DNA of 64,000 nt from an uncultured Candidatus Saccharibacteria bacterium (GTDB lineage Bacteria > Patescibacteriota > Saccharimonadia > Saccharimonadales > Saccharimonadaceae), in the NCBI GenBank assembly GCA_947087275.1, contig CAMUBZ010000001.1, positions 1-64,000 on the forward strand, in the 5' to 3' direction. The notes below the pieces were generated by a model, which did not search any database, had not been told where the DNA came from, and saw nothing but the letters and a program-made list of their open reading frames with translations. Below, in pieces: positions 1 to 7,738 of the stretch. Position 1 is the first letter of the stretch, and each line of letters opens with the position of its first letter. Both the position numbers and the translations under genes were made by a program.

Positions 1-35
1 TGACTGTACGGTAAAGCAAGTGCCCGCCTGTGAGT

Positions 36-61
36 AAAATGGAGCCTTGGGGCTCCATTTT
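36..61. terminator. bidirectional hairpin terminator
   Basis: The arms AAAATGGAGCC and GGCTCCATTTT form an 11-bp stem around a short loop, with A and T runs at the two edges, so it could stop transcription in either direction. It probably closes a gene left of the window. Confidence 0.6.
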
Positions 62-73
62 ACATTCCAAAAA

Positions 74-163
74 GTTGTCGGAATCGGTAAACTGGCGTAC
101 ATCAAAATCCCCGCGGTGAGCGTGCCGATCGGAATCCAGAACGGTGGATACGAAAGCACGTAA
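74..163 (+). pseudogene. possible sortase-like fragment
   Basis: A 29-codon open stretch with no start codon ends at TAA 161-163. It reads KVVGIGKLAYIKIPAVSVP and then IGIQNGGYEST. The pattern G-x-L-x-Y-I-x-I-P-x-x-x-V-x-x-P-I resembles the conserved strand near the start of the sortase catalytic domain. The catalytic His, Cys and Arg regions are absent and a terminator lies just upstream, so at most this is a remnant. The window encodes two sortase-type substrates elsewhere (26188 and 40570). The match is short and could be chance. Confidence 0.3.
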
Positions 164-218
164 AAATTGGAATGCAGAAAAGTATTTATTTTTGGCTTCG
201 GTGAAAACCGGAGGAATA

Positions 219-370
219 GGCAGTCGGAAGAAGGCGCGGCGTAGCCGCCCTTTCCGACTGCCGTTAAGAGTCGGCGTGCCTTGCGCACGCCGACGATACA
301 CCCTCTCCTTGCCTTTTGGCAAGGAGAGGGTACTAGATGTTTGAACTTGTAACGTCGTTACAAGTTCAAA
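219..370. repeat. array of four consecutive hairpins
   Basis: Four strong inverted repeats follow each other with almost no spacing. They are 219-229/252-262 (GGCAGTCGGAA), 270-279/285-294 (GTCGGCGTGC), 300-313/318-331 (14-bp stem, TTTT loop) and 340-354/356-370 (15-bp arms around one base). No U-tract follows them, so they are not simple terminators. They lie just upstream of the MazF-like gene and near the reverse transcriptase. Confidence 0.65.
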
Positions 371-468
371 AGTTATTTGTCTCTGTTTGCAAAATGATTT
401 TGATGTTTTATCGTGCTTGTGATTGTAAGTTTAACTTAAAATATGCTACACTCTGGGAATAACTAAAA

Positions 469-873
469 ATGGGAGTAAAGGTGGAAGAGAAACATTTTGA
501 TGAATGGATGGATTTAAAGAAAAGTTTACATAATATGAATCGGTTGCGGTTGGTTCATGAAGGTGAAATTTGGTGGTGTGCGATGGGCGAAAATGTTGGT
601 ATAGAAATTAATGGCAAACATAAGGTGTATTCACGTCCAGTGTTAGTATTCAAGAAGTTAAGTCGTTTTGGCTTTATGGGTATTCCGTTAACATCGCAGT
701 TTCATGAGGGCAATTGGTATGCACCATTTGTTTTTCAGGATAAAAGGGAAATTGCTGCACTTGCACAAGCGAGAGTACTAAGCGTAGCGAGACTTTACAA
801 GAGAATGGGGACGATGTCCGATTCGGACTTCAAACTAATTAAAAGTGCTTTCGCGCGACTTTATTTGGGGTAA
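469..873 (+). CDS. PemK/MazF-like endoribonuclease toxin
   Basis: The 134-aa product carries a PemK/MazF-type core: GEIWWCAMGENVG (about residues 32-44), RPVLVFKKLS (56-65) and GIPLTSQ (73-79), which matches the G-x-I-W/Y strand, R-P-v-l-v strand and PLTS strand of the family. These proteins cleave mRNA and normally pair with a small antitoxin encoded just upstream. No antitoxin ORF is visible; upstream DNA holds only the hairpin array. A TACACT -10 box (447-452) lies 16 nt before the ATG. It converges on the reverse transcriptase gene, and a terminator between them serves the latter. It may be a solitary PemK-like protein with an accessory role in the RT island; family call firm, role uncertain. 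Confidence 0.75.
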   Translation: MGVKVEEKHFDEWMDLKKSLHNMNRLRLVHEGEIWWCAMGENVGIEINGKHKVYSRPVLVFKKLSRFGFMGIPLTSQFHEGNWYAPFVFQDKREIAALAQARVLSVARLYKRMGTMSDSDFKLIKSAFARLYLG

Positions 874-892
874 GTATTATAATAAAAATGTC

Positions 893-917
893 CCCCAGTC
901 AGCCTCTGCTGCTGGGG
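893..917 (-). terminator. terminator of the reverse transcriptase operon
   Basis: CCCCAG/CTGGGG arms flank an internal loop. On the minus strand the hairpin is followed by a T-rich run (plus-strand A run near 882-888), as expected for an intrinsic terminator behind the minus-strand RT gene. Confidence 0.55.
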
Positions 918-969
918 TTGGACGGGTATCCCCGAATATACTTCTATTATAGCAAAAATTTCACTGAAG

Positions 970-2184
970 TCAAGATTTTTGTTGGCGGGGATGTTGCTTA
1001 CGATATTCCTCCTCTGGTACCCAATCGAATTCCCAACCAAAAGTATCAAAAACTTGTTTGAGAAACTTGCGACTATTGATATGTTTCATATTGCCCATGC
1101 GCGCCACAAAACCATCAATGTCGCCTTCGCCGTTGGTGGCAAGTTTATAGGCGGCTTTGTAACAGTTATTACGTACACGCTTGCCAGGAATGATGAAACG
1201 TGGGTAAACCACGGCACCAATGAACGGGATGCCTTTGTCGGCGGGTTGTTTGTATTGTTTCTTGGGGTGCAAGGTAAGTTTGAGTTCGCGCCGGAGATAT
1301 TTTTCAATGACTTTAACGTCGCGCAAAAGTTGCTCGCGCTTCCATATGGGGACGAGGATAAAAAAGTCATCCACGTAGCGCCCGTAATGTTTGTAACCGA
1401 GGTCAAATTGGATAAAACGGTCCAGTTGGTCGAGGAAAATATTTGATAAGAGTTGGCTGGTGAGGTTACCAATTACAATTCCGCTGCCCTTGGGCTGGTT
1501 GAAGAGGCTTTTGCTAGGCGGCAACTGTTTCCAATCGGAGCGTTTTCCACGAATGGCAATATCGCGCATCGGTTCGTCAAAAATCACCTCATGCCAGAGA
1601 TATTTGAGTGTGCCGTAGAGGCGATCCCGGTCATCGGGGTGACAGCGGATGCCATTTTCTTTGTCTGGGCGCGTGTTATGATAGAATTGTTGCTCTAGAC
1701 CCCAGAGGATGCGTTCGTATAATAATTTGTGGTCTAGACTCATAAAATACCCTTGAATATCGAGTTTGACGGTATAAGCGGGAATGGTATAGTTTTCGGT
1801 AACTTGGCGGAGGTGGTGAGCAAGGCGCTTTTGGCCATAAAGCGTGCCTTTGCCCTTGCGACAAGAATAAGAATCCGGGATAAAACGGCGATCCCACCAG
1901 TCAGCGCAGATGTTATAAAGAAAATGGTGTACTACGCGGTCGCGGAAGGGGGCTGCGACGATTTCTCGAATCACTGGGTCGCGCACGATAAAGGCGACGC
2001 CACGGCTAGGTTTATAATAGCGACGCATAATGCTATCGCGGAGGTCGATGGTGTCTTCCATGGCGTTAAGCTCATAGCGGTGTTCATCGACGGTGTGACG
2101 TTTGCCTTTGCGCGCGGTATCATAAGCCATCCAGAGTTCTTTGAGCAAAAATCGTTCAAAGCGTCGGTCGTCATAACTACTCAT
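970..2184 (-). CDS. reverse transcriptase, DGR type
   Basis: The 404-aa protein shows RT motifs in order: LDIQGYF (residues 141-147, first catalytic Asp), IGNLTSQ (238-244), YVDD (270-273, catalytic pair) and a K-L-x-LHPKK segment (302-309). IGNLTSQ in motif 4 is the signature that separates diversity-generating-retroelement RTs from group II intron RTs, which have QGxxxSP. There is no maturase or endonuclease domain, as expected for DGR RTs. The start overlaps the end of the upstream 331-aa gene by 8 nt, so the two are co-translated. I see no nearby template repeat. The FISUMP cassettes elsewhere in the window are the obvious type of DGR target, but their variation is not adenine-specific. 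Family call strong; the function here is open. Confidence 0.88.
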   Translation of the reverse strand: MSSYDDRRFERFLLKELWMAYDTARKGKRHTVDEHRYELNAMEDTIDLRDSIMRRYYKPSRGVAFIVRDPVIREIVAAPFRDRVVHHFLYNICADWWDRRFIPDSYSCRKGKGTLYGQKRLAHHLRQVTENYTIPAYTVKLDIQGYFMSLDHKLLYERILWGLEQQFYHNTRPDKENGIRCHPDDRDRLYGTLKYLWHEVIFDEPMRDIAIRGKRSDWKQLPPSKSLFNQPKGSGIVIGNLTSQLLSNIFLDQLDRFIQFDLGYKHYGRYVDDFFILVPIWKREQLLRDVKVIEKYLRRELKLTLHPKKQYKQPADKGIPFIGAVVYPRFIIPGKRVRNNCYKAAYKLATNGEGDIDGFVARMGNMKHINSRKFLKQVFDTFGWEFDWVPEEEYRKQHPRQQKS

Positions 2185-3172
2185 GGTCAGCGGCCTTTTG
2201 TTGGTCTTTGCGACGCTGTTTAGCGTATTCGCGAGCAGTGATGCGTTCGATTTCGACTAACCTTTCTAGAATATCACAAAGTTCACGGTGGTGGATGAGG
2301 CGGAGGTTCTCGATATTGGCCAGATTGTTGCGTAAATTGCGTGTATAGAGCAAAAGATTCAGGAGATTCTGGGCCTGGGTGGATTGCGGCTTGGTGGGGT
2401 GGCCGGTGGAAGAATAGGTAGAATTGGCGGGTTGATGCACAATACCAGAACTGGGTTTGGCGTTGGCGAAGTTGAGGTAGCTCACGAGCATCTCGTTAGC
2501 GTCCATAATCATGGGGCGAACAAGGGTTTCACGAGCGAGAGTATCAGAAATCCGCTTGCAATTATGATAAAGCAAGCGGTTCATTTCCAAAATCAGCGTA
2601 TAAAGTTCGGGAATGGGCGAAAGGGGAAGAATGATTGAAGTAATACGTTCAATATCTTGGTGGGAGCGGTCGCGCAGTTTGGCGATTTGCTCGTCATTAT
2701 AAACCTTTGGGAGTTTGTAAAAGTGAAGTTCGTCGGTCGAGAGTTTGCGATCAGGGAAGATGTTGATTTCGGCGAGCTGCAACTCTAGTTGCTCGATAGC
2801 GCGAATTGACACGACGCCGTCTTCGGAGCGGGAATAATCATCGGTATCATTCTTGACACTATAACGGCGGTGGATGCGGTCAGCGATAGTCAAAGTATAA
2901 AATAACACCGAGCGCCCAGCGATTTTTGAGAAATTGTCGGTTGAATCAAAAACTAAGAGGTGGTGATCGTTGGTTTGCTCAAATTCCATCACTTGAGCCT
3001 TGATGATACGTTGGCGTTGACGTAGGGCTTGACGAGCGGCGCGAGCAGCGGCTTTACTAGTGGAAGAAGGAGGGTCTTGTTGAATTTTTTTGAGGACAAT
3101 TTCGAGTTGATGTAGATCGAGATCGGCGTATTTGTCAATTTCGGCGGTCTTGATCGACGGCGGTTTTGTCAT
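2177..3172 (-). CDS. helical protein co-transcribed with RT, possible Avd-like accessory factor
   Basis: This 331-aa, mostly helical protein has a low-complexity linker near residues 245-270 (S/T/P/Q-rich) and a C-terminal helical segment beginning LLNLLLYTRNLRNNLANIEN and ending in a basic tail (KQRRKDQQKAADHE). DGR RTs often work with Avd, a small four-helix-bundle protein that binds template RNA. The C-terminal ~65 residues could fold that way but the protein is much longer than Avd, so this is inference from position and helicity. Its -10 (TATAAT, reverse complement of 3211-3216) is back to back with the promoter of the plus-strand gene at 3247. A CTGGAG ribosome site precedes ATG 3172. 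Confidence 0.6.
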   Translation of the reverse strand: MTKPPSIKTAEIDKYADLDLHQLEIVLKKIQQDPPSSTSKAAARAARQALRQRQRIIKAQVMEFEQTNDHHLLVFDSTDNFSKIAGRSVLFYTLTIADRIHRRYSVKNDTDDYSRSEDGVVSIRAIEQLELQLAEINIFPDRKLSTDELHFYKLPKVYNDEQIAKLRDRSHQDIERITSIILPLSPIPELYTLILEMNRLLYHNCKRISDTLARETLVRPMIMDANEMLVSYLNFANAKPSSGIVHQPANSTYSSTGHPTKPQSTQAQNLLNLLLYTRNLRNNLANIENLRLIHHRELCDILERLVEIERITAREYAKQRRKDQQKAADHE

Positions 3173-3210
3173 TTGCTTTTAATTTCTCCAGATTTTTTGT
3201 GCTTATGTTT

Positions 3211-3228
3211 ATTATAACATGCTATAAT
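3211..3228. promoter_or_regulatory. back-to-back divergent -10 boxes
   Basis: ATTATA (3211-3216) read on the minus strand is TATAAT for the 331-aa/RT operon. TATAAT at 3223-3228, within TGCTATAAT (extended -10), serves the plus-strand gene. The same arrangement recurs at 40099-40120. Confidence 0.6.
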
Positions 3229-3246
3229 GTTAGAAAGGAGAAAACT

Positions 3247-3540
3247 ATGGCGCTGATTGACGAAGAATTTATGACCGAAGTTGGTTTGGGCGAGATGCCA
3301 GCAGCAGAGAAGCAAGCCTTTATGGAACAAGCAACGGAAGAGTTGGAAGTGCGAGTGGGGCAGCAAATTAGTGCTGGTTTGACGCCAGAACAAATGCAGG
3401 AGTTTAATCAAATTGAAGATAGCGCCGAAGTGGCAAACTGGTTAGATCAGAACGTGCCCGGGTTCCGGGAAGAGGTTTTGCAAGTGTTTCGGCAGTTCAA
3501 ACAGGAGCTGATGCAGAACCGTCAACAGATTTTGGCTTGA
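3247..3540 (+). CDS. small acidic DUF5663-like protein
   Basis: The 97-aa acidic protein starts at ATG 3247 behind GAAAGGAG, in preference to an upstream in-frame ATG at 3166 that overlaps the promoter. The sequence (LIDEEFMTEVGLGEMP at the N-terminus, then alternating acidic and hydrophobic helices with NQIEDSAEVANWLDQNVP) resembles DUF5663, a short helical family common in CPR genomes with unknown role. A second such protein is encoded at 23023. Nothing shows a catalytic site or a signal peptide. Confidence 0.7.
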   Translation: MALIDEEFMTEVGLGEMPAAEKQAFMEQATEELEVRVGQQISAGLTPEQMQEFNQIEDSAEVANWLDQNVPGFREEVLQVFRQFKQELMQNRQQILA

Positions 3541-3595
3541 CAAGTTTTGCAATGTGTGCTAAGATAAAAGTATAAGGGCTTTGCTTAGCCCTGTC
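3537..3595 (+). promoter_or_regulatory. promoter followed by a hairpin
   Basis: TTGACA (3537-3542, overlapping the stop of the previous gene) and TAAGAT (3560-3565) are 17 nt apart in the same GTGTGCTA context as the shared promoters further right. The predicted transcript begins with a stem AAGGGCT/AGCCCT and would run antisense into the 3' end of fmt. Confidence 0.4.
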
Positions 3596-3609
3596 TTGTG
3601 GTGCTTTGA

Positions 3610-4551
3610 CTAGTTTTTGGCGTAGCCGTTGAGGAAAGATTTGACGTCCATGGGCTTTTTGCCTTCGGGTTGCAAACGGTCGATGGCGACAAAATTGCGA
3701 TCAGCGCATTTGAGCATGAGTGGAGTGCTGAGCTCGGGTGCCAGGGAAGGATCACAGATGATGTCGTTGGTGTTGACGGTATGAGCGTCTAGAATGATGC
3801 AAGTTTTGCCATAAAATTCGTATTTGGGCTTAGGGAAGCCTTGATAAGCGACGATTTGGCGGAAAATTTCGTTGGCGGTGTGTTTTTCGGGGTGCAACAA
3901 AGAATCGTTTTTGCTGAGTTTGGTGGTGAAAGTGGCTTGAGAATTATCTTGGTCTACAGGGCTCATCTTGCGGATTTGAGAAAGATTAGCTACGAGCCAA
4001 TCGGCGCCAGCAGTAGCCAGAGCGTGATAAATTTCGGTCTTGTTGATAGGTAAGTCGGATAAGGCGGCTTGATGATAAATCGGCCCCGCATCCATGGCTT
4101 TGACTAAACGCATAATAGAATAACTAAAATCGGTGTCACCAGCGAGGATAGCAGATTCAATAGGCGAAGCGCCGCGATATTTGGGCAGTAATGAGGGGTG
4201 CAGATTGAGGATACCTTCGGGGGCAAAAGCGTCAAGGACATCGCTTTTGATCATAACGCCAAAAGAGGCCAAGACACCAAAGGCTTCGGGGTATTGTTGT
4301 TTGAAGGTGACTGCTGTGGTGAGGTCGTCCTTGGTGCGGGCGTGAAAGAGAATTTCGCAATGTGCTTGTAGTACTTCTAGTGTAAAATCGGCTAGTGGGC
4401 CGTTGCCGAAGAAGATTATTTTGGGAGATTTTGCCATTTCGTCTTCTCGGGCGACGCGTCGCTCAGGCCCGTCGTTACGGGCTTCGCGCGCTGCATGCTT
4501 GGCTGTAGCCTCTGCACCCGCCCTCAAAGACGTAGTAGCAAAATCTCCCAT
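3610..4551 (-). CDS. fmt: methionyl-tRNA formyltransferase
   Basis: It formylates initiator Met-tRNA. The Rossmann-type N-terminus (PKIIFFGNG), the folate-site region LHPSLLPKYRGASPIESA and the C-terminal half (PKPKYEFYGKTCIILDA) fit Fmt. Two starts are possible. ATG 4551 lies one base after the def stop, giving translational coupling, but reads through a palindromic element (4423-4549) that adds about 38 Arg/Ala-rich residues. ATG 4437 gives a normal 275-aa protein beginning MAKSPKIIFFG. The extension is stop-free, like the in-frame insertions in recJ and priA, so I give the longer form but cannot decide. def and fmt act in the same formyl-methionine cycle. Confidence 0.9.
   Translation of the reverse strand: MGDFATTSLRAGAEATAKHAAREARNDGPERRVAREDEMAKSPKIIFFGNGPLADFTLEVLQAHCEILFHARTKDDLTTAVTFKQQYPEAFGVLASFGVMIKSDVLDAFAPEGILNLHPSLLPKYRGASPIESAILAGDTDFSYSIMRLVKAMDAGPIYHQAALSDLPINKTEIYHALATAGADWLVANLSQIRKMSPVDQDNSQATFTTKLSKNDSLLHPEKHTANEIFRQIVAYQGFPKPKYEFYGKTCIILDAHTVNTNDIICDPSLAPELSTPLMLKCADRNFVAIDRLQPEGKKPMDVKSFLNGYAKN
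4423..4549. repeat. long palindromic element at the fmt start
   Basis: Perfect 12-bp arms GGGAGATTTTGC (4423-4434) and GCAAAATCTCCC (4538-4549) enclose further paired blocks and an inner hairpin at 4466-4482 (GGCCCGTCGTTACGGGC). The same 17-nt inner hairpin occurs in the element inside the glycosyltransferase (28538-28554). One arm is the normal start region of fmt and the other supplies an alternative ATG coupled to def. Confidence 0.75.
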
Positions 4552-4552
4552 A

Positions 4553-5128
4553 CTAATCCTCAGGGAATAAGTTAGCGTTATCTTTGATTTCAGAATCGTA
4601 GTCGACGGGTTGGAGATCGCCCTTGTCGTCAAGACGATAGAAAGCGTCCTGATCATCGCGAATGTGATCGATAAAGAGGATACCATTGAGGTGATCGATT
4701 TCATGCATCAGGGTGCGGGCGAGGTAGCCATCCGCTTTGATGCGGACCTCGGTGCCGTCTTCAAGCTGAGCTTTTACTTTGACCTTGTGCGGTCGGCCGA
4801 CCAAGCCATAAATTTCGGGTACAGAGAGGCAGCCTTCGTGTTCTTTGATGATTTTGCCTTCGGTTTTGATAACTTCGGGGTTGATGAGGGCGGTGAAAGA
4901 ATTGTTCTTCTTGTCGTCAAAATCATCGCGCACGATGATAATGCGCTGGTTGACGCCCATCTGCGGGGCGGCCATGGCGGCGGATAGCTCATATGGGTGG
5001 GCCTTTTCCCAATCCAGCGAGAGCCGTACCATATCGGCGATAATTGCGTGAGTATCGTCGGTGATGTGGTTGACTTTGGTGGATTTTTGCCTGAGACGTG
5101 GGTCAGGGGTAGTGATGATTGATCTCAT
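4553..5128 (-). CDS. def: peptide deformylase
   Basis: This 191-aa metalloenzyme removes the N-formyl group from new proteins. The three family motifs are present: AAMAAPQMG (50-58, the G-x-G-x-A-A-x-Q loop), EGCLS (98-102, with metal ligand C100) and HEIDH (142-146; ligands H142 and H146, catalytic E143). A -10 box (reverse complement of 5137-5142) lies 8 nt before the ATG, so the message is probably leaderless. fmt follows immediately. Confidence 0.95.
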   Translation of the reverse strand: MRSIITTPDPRLRQKSTKVNHITDDTHAIIADMVRLSLDWEKAHPYELSAAMAAPQMGVNQRIIIVRDDFDDKKNNSFTALINPEVIKTEGKIIKEHEGCLSVPEIYGLVGRPHKVKVKAQLEDGTEVRIKADGYLARTLMHEIDHLNGILFIDHIRDDQDAFYRLDDKGDLQPVDYDSEIKDNANLFPED

Positions 5129-5210
5129 ATCTTATAATTATAGCACATTTTTGCCTAAATAAGATGCTTGTGGTAGGTAAAAGTGTTTGAAATATGCTAC
5201 AATGCTTGGC

Positions 5211-5493
5211 ATGATAAAATCAAGAGGTGTTTTAACTGATAATGGTGTACGCCTGCAACCGCATGAAAGGCTAACAGTGGACTTTTTCTTGGATCGAGGC
5301 GATAATGTATAAACATGCGGTTAAACAATCACCGAATCTGATTATTGATTTACGCAGACTGGAGTTTTCTTTACAAGGGCGAGTGAAAAGAATGTTCGAA
5401 AAGCGATTCCGAGAATCGGCACGGATAGAACGCATGCTAATCATAACAAATCGGAATTTGACAAAATTCACAAAAGGTTCTTGTAAAATTTGA
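5211..5493 (+). pseudogene. decayed CdiA-type tRNase toxin domain
   Basis: Two overlapping short frames read as the two ends of one domain. The first (5211-5306) gives GVLTDNGVRLQPHERLTVDF, the second (5305-5493) gives VKQSPNLIIDLRRLEF and then RESARIERMLIITNRN. In contact-dependent-inhibition nuclease domains a similar 'HE..TV..L...G' start is followed by a catalytic middle (PD-I-...-W-E-x-K-S type) and then 'QSxNxIIDLRR...R..R.MxVITK'. That middle is missing and the frame breaks at GATAATGTATAA, so it is a remnant with an internal deletion. A TACAAT box lies at 5198-5203 and a strong terminator follows at 5520-5566. The assignment is from memory of the family pattern. Confidence 0.5.
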
Positions 5494-5519
5494 TGAACTG
5501 ATTTATACTAAATGCAGAT

Positions 5520-5566
5520 GAGGGCGGCATAACTCCAGTGGGAGTTATGCCGAGCCCTCGTTTTTT
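5520..5566 (+). terminator. intrinsic terminator
   Basis: GAGGGC and GCCCTC arms extend an inner CATAACTCC/GGAGTTATG stem, followed by TTTTTT on the plus strand. It ends the toxin-remnant transcript before the convergent priA. Confidence 0.85.
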
Positions 5567-5567
5567 G

Positions 5568-7658
5568 TTAGAGAATGGATGGCGGGTCAAGTTCAAGGTG
5601 GAACTTTTGGAAGGGGACAAGGGCTTTTTGTAAGCGGGCGCGAGAGGTGGACTTGACGATGAGCTGCCAGGTGAACCCGCGGTTGCCGCGTTCGTGGAAG
5701 GCAGGCATCGGGGGTGAAACTTGAATACCAGGCGTGTTATTAAGTTGTTGATAGGCTTGTTGGATCTTGGCTAGAGTGGTTTTTTCGGTTTTGTAGGTGA
5801 TAGTGAGGCGAGCGAGGTAGGTAAAGGGGGGGAGTTGCTGACTGTGGCGCTTTTTGAGAAGATATTGGGCAAAAGCAGGGTAATCGGCCTTCATAGCGGT
5901 TTGGATGGCGGGGTGGTCGGGTTGATAGGTTTGAACCACGACACTAGCAGTGTCAAGGTGCCCACGGCCGACGCGCCCAATTACTTGAGTCAGGAGTTCA
6001 AAACTGCGCTCCTCGGCAGCAAAATCAGGCAAAGAGAGTCCAGAATCGGCTTGAACGACGCCGACAGTGGCGAGGTGCGGTAAATCTAGGCCGCGCGCAA
6101 GGGTTTGTGTGCCAATGAGGATGTTAATTTCGCCAGATTTGACGGCTTGATAAAGCTGGGCTAGGCTGGTATCTTTTTTGTTGTCACCATCAAAACGGGT
6201 GATTTTGGCTTGAGGAAAGAGACGACTGAGTTCAGTTTCGAGCAATTTGGTGCCAAAACCTTTATGAATAATGCCGGGGTGGTGGCAATTGGGGCAAGAT
6301 GAGGGGACCTTTTCTTCGTGGCCACAGATATGACAAGTGAGGAGGTAACCGTCAGCATGCAGGGTCATGTGGAGATAGCATTCGGGGCAAAGCGCCTGCC
6401 AGCCACATTCTTCACAGATGGTGAGGGGTGATGAACCGCGACGATTATGGAAAATTAGGGTTTGGTGGTGATTGTGCAGATTTTCGGTGATTTTGGCTAG
6501 CAGTTGGTTAGAAAAATAGCGGTTTTTGAGGAAATTAGCGCGGTCTTTGAGGTCGACGATGGTGATTTCGGGGTCAATAGCGGTGGATTTGGCTTTTTGG
6601 TTGAGCTCAACGAGGGAATTATGAGTTTTGGCGAGGTGATAATCGACGATATTAGGGGTGGCGGTGCCGGCAATACAAGGGATTTTGAGTTGACCAGCAA
6701 TAAAACTGGCGAGACGGAGAGCAGAATAGCGAGGGGAGTTTTCTTGATAATAGGCACCCTCATGGGCTTCGTCGATGATGATTAGCCCAAGGTTACCAAG
6801 GGGTGAGAGCAGGGCGGAACGTGGCCCGATGACGATTTGCGGTTGGTTGGTATTGCAAGTGTTTTCGAGCAAGGTGAGCCAAGTTTTACGGCGTTCGGTC
6901 ATGGTTTGGTTGGAATGGATGAGAGTGACAAGATTGCCAAAAGTTTGCTCAAAAATGTGGACTAATTGACTGGTGAGAGCTATTTCTGGCACTAAGAGGA
7001 TAACCGATTTTTGCTGTTTAAGGGTATCAGCAGCCATTTTGAGGTAGATATTGGTTTTACCGCTACCAGTAACGCCTCTGAGCAAACGAGTGGCTCCTGG
7101 GGCTTCCTGGAGGGCTCTGAGAGCCTTTTGTTGGGCGGGATTGAGCACTACTATAGGCAACTTCCCCTGCTGGTACGGACTCAGGTTAATATTAGATCCA
7201 CCTCTAGCACGCTTGTCAGTGGCGGGTGAAGTCTTCGACGTGTTGTCCTGCGGACTTGTAACACGTCTCTGGACTTCAGCCCTGTTTATACTGACGCACG
7301 CACTAGAGGTGGTCTTATTATTTGATTTCGTATCAGCAGAGCGAATTACCCCTCTAGCTGCCAGCCCGGCAGGGAGCATAAGGTTGGCGCAGGCTGGGAG
7401 TGGGGAAAGATAATATTGTGAGAGCCACGGAATCGCCGCAAGAAGGTGCCGCGGGATTGGAGTGGCGGTGATAACGCGGTTGATAGGTTTGGTGGCAAAT
7501 TTGGCCTCCTGGACTGGTTTAAGCACAATTCCGGTGATGAGACGCCGCCCTAAGGGGACCAAAACTACTTGACCGGGGAGGAGCTTTTGGTCGGATTGGT
7601 AGGTCAACGCGCCGCCATTTTCCCGAAAGACTTCGGTTGGTATCACCTCATAATACAT
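5568..7658 (-). CDS. priA: primosomal helicase PriA, with palindrome insertion
   Basis: This 696-aa SF2 helicase restarts replication forks. Visible parts: N-terminal 3'-DNA-binding region, Walker A GVTGSGKT, DEAH box DEAHEGAYY, and the zinc-binding segment between the helicase lobes with CEECGWQALCPEC and CHICG/CPNC pairs. Between the N-terminal region and the helicase core lies a low-complexity stretch rich in S, T, N and R, encoded by the palindromic element at 7188-7320. The reading frame stays open through it. A TATAAT box (complement of 7665-7670) six bases before the ATG suggests a leaderless message. Confidence 0.93.
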   Translation of the reverse strand: MYYEVIPTEVFRENGGALTYQSDQKLLPGQVVLVPLGRRLITGIVLKPVQEAKFATKPINRVITATPIPRHLLAAIPWLSQYYLSPLPACANLMLPAGLAARGVIRSADTKSNNKTTSSACVSINRAEVQRRVTSPQDNTSKTSPATDKRARGGSNINLSPYQQGKLPIVVLNPAQQKALRALQEAPGATRLLRGVTGSGKTNIYLKMAADTLKQQKSVILLVPEIALTSQLVHIFEQTFGNLVTLIHSNQTMTERRKTWLTLLENTCNTNQPQIVIGPRSALLSPLGNLGLIIIDEAHEGAYYQENSPRYSALRLASFIAGQLKIPCIAGTATPNIVDYHLAKTHNSLVELNQKAKSTAIDPEITIVDLKDRANFLKNRYFSNQLLAKITENLHNHHQTLIFHNRRGSSPLTICEECGWQALCPECYLHMTLHADGYLLTCHICGHEEKVPSSCPNCHHPGIIHKGFGTKLLETELSRLFPQAKITRFDGDNKKDTSLAQLYQAVKSGEINILIGTQTLARGLDLPHLATVGVVQADSGLSLPDFAAEERSFELLTQVIGRVGRGHLDTASVVVQTYQPDHPAIQTAMKADYPAFAQYLLKKRHSQQLPPFTYLARLTITYKTEKTTLAKIQQAYQQLNNTPGIQVSPPMPAFHERGNRGFTWQLIVKSTSRARLQKALVPFQKFHLELDPPSIL
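7188..7320. repeat. palindromic element inside priA, family copy A
   Basis: Outer arms around CCACCTCTAG (7199-7208 region) and CTAGAGGTGG (7303-7312) extend to TAATA/TTATTA. The inner core 7222-7286 is a nested hairpin that matches 46190-46254 over 65 nt with nine differences, eight of which form four compensating base-pair changes. The element is translated in frame within PriA. Confidence 0.85.
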
Positions 7659-7738
7659 AGGGATATTATAGCACAGGGCAATTTTGGGTTTGTAAAAAAC
7701 ACAACAAAGGCGTATAATAGAGGTAGAGGAGAGGTAAA

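Noticed and set aside
144-344. 66-codon ORF over the hairpin array
   Set aside because: The frame is open only because of the hairpins; there is no start signal or protein-like composition.
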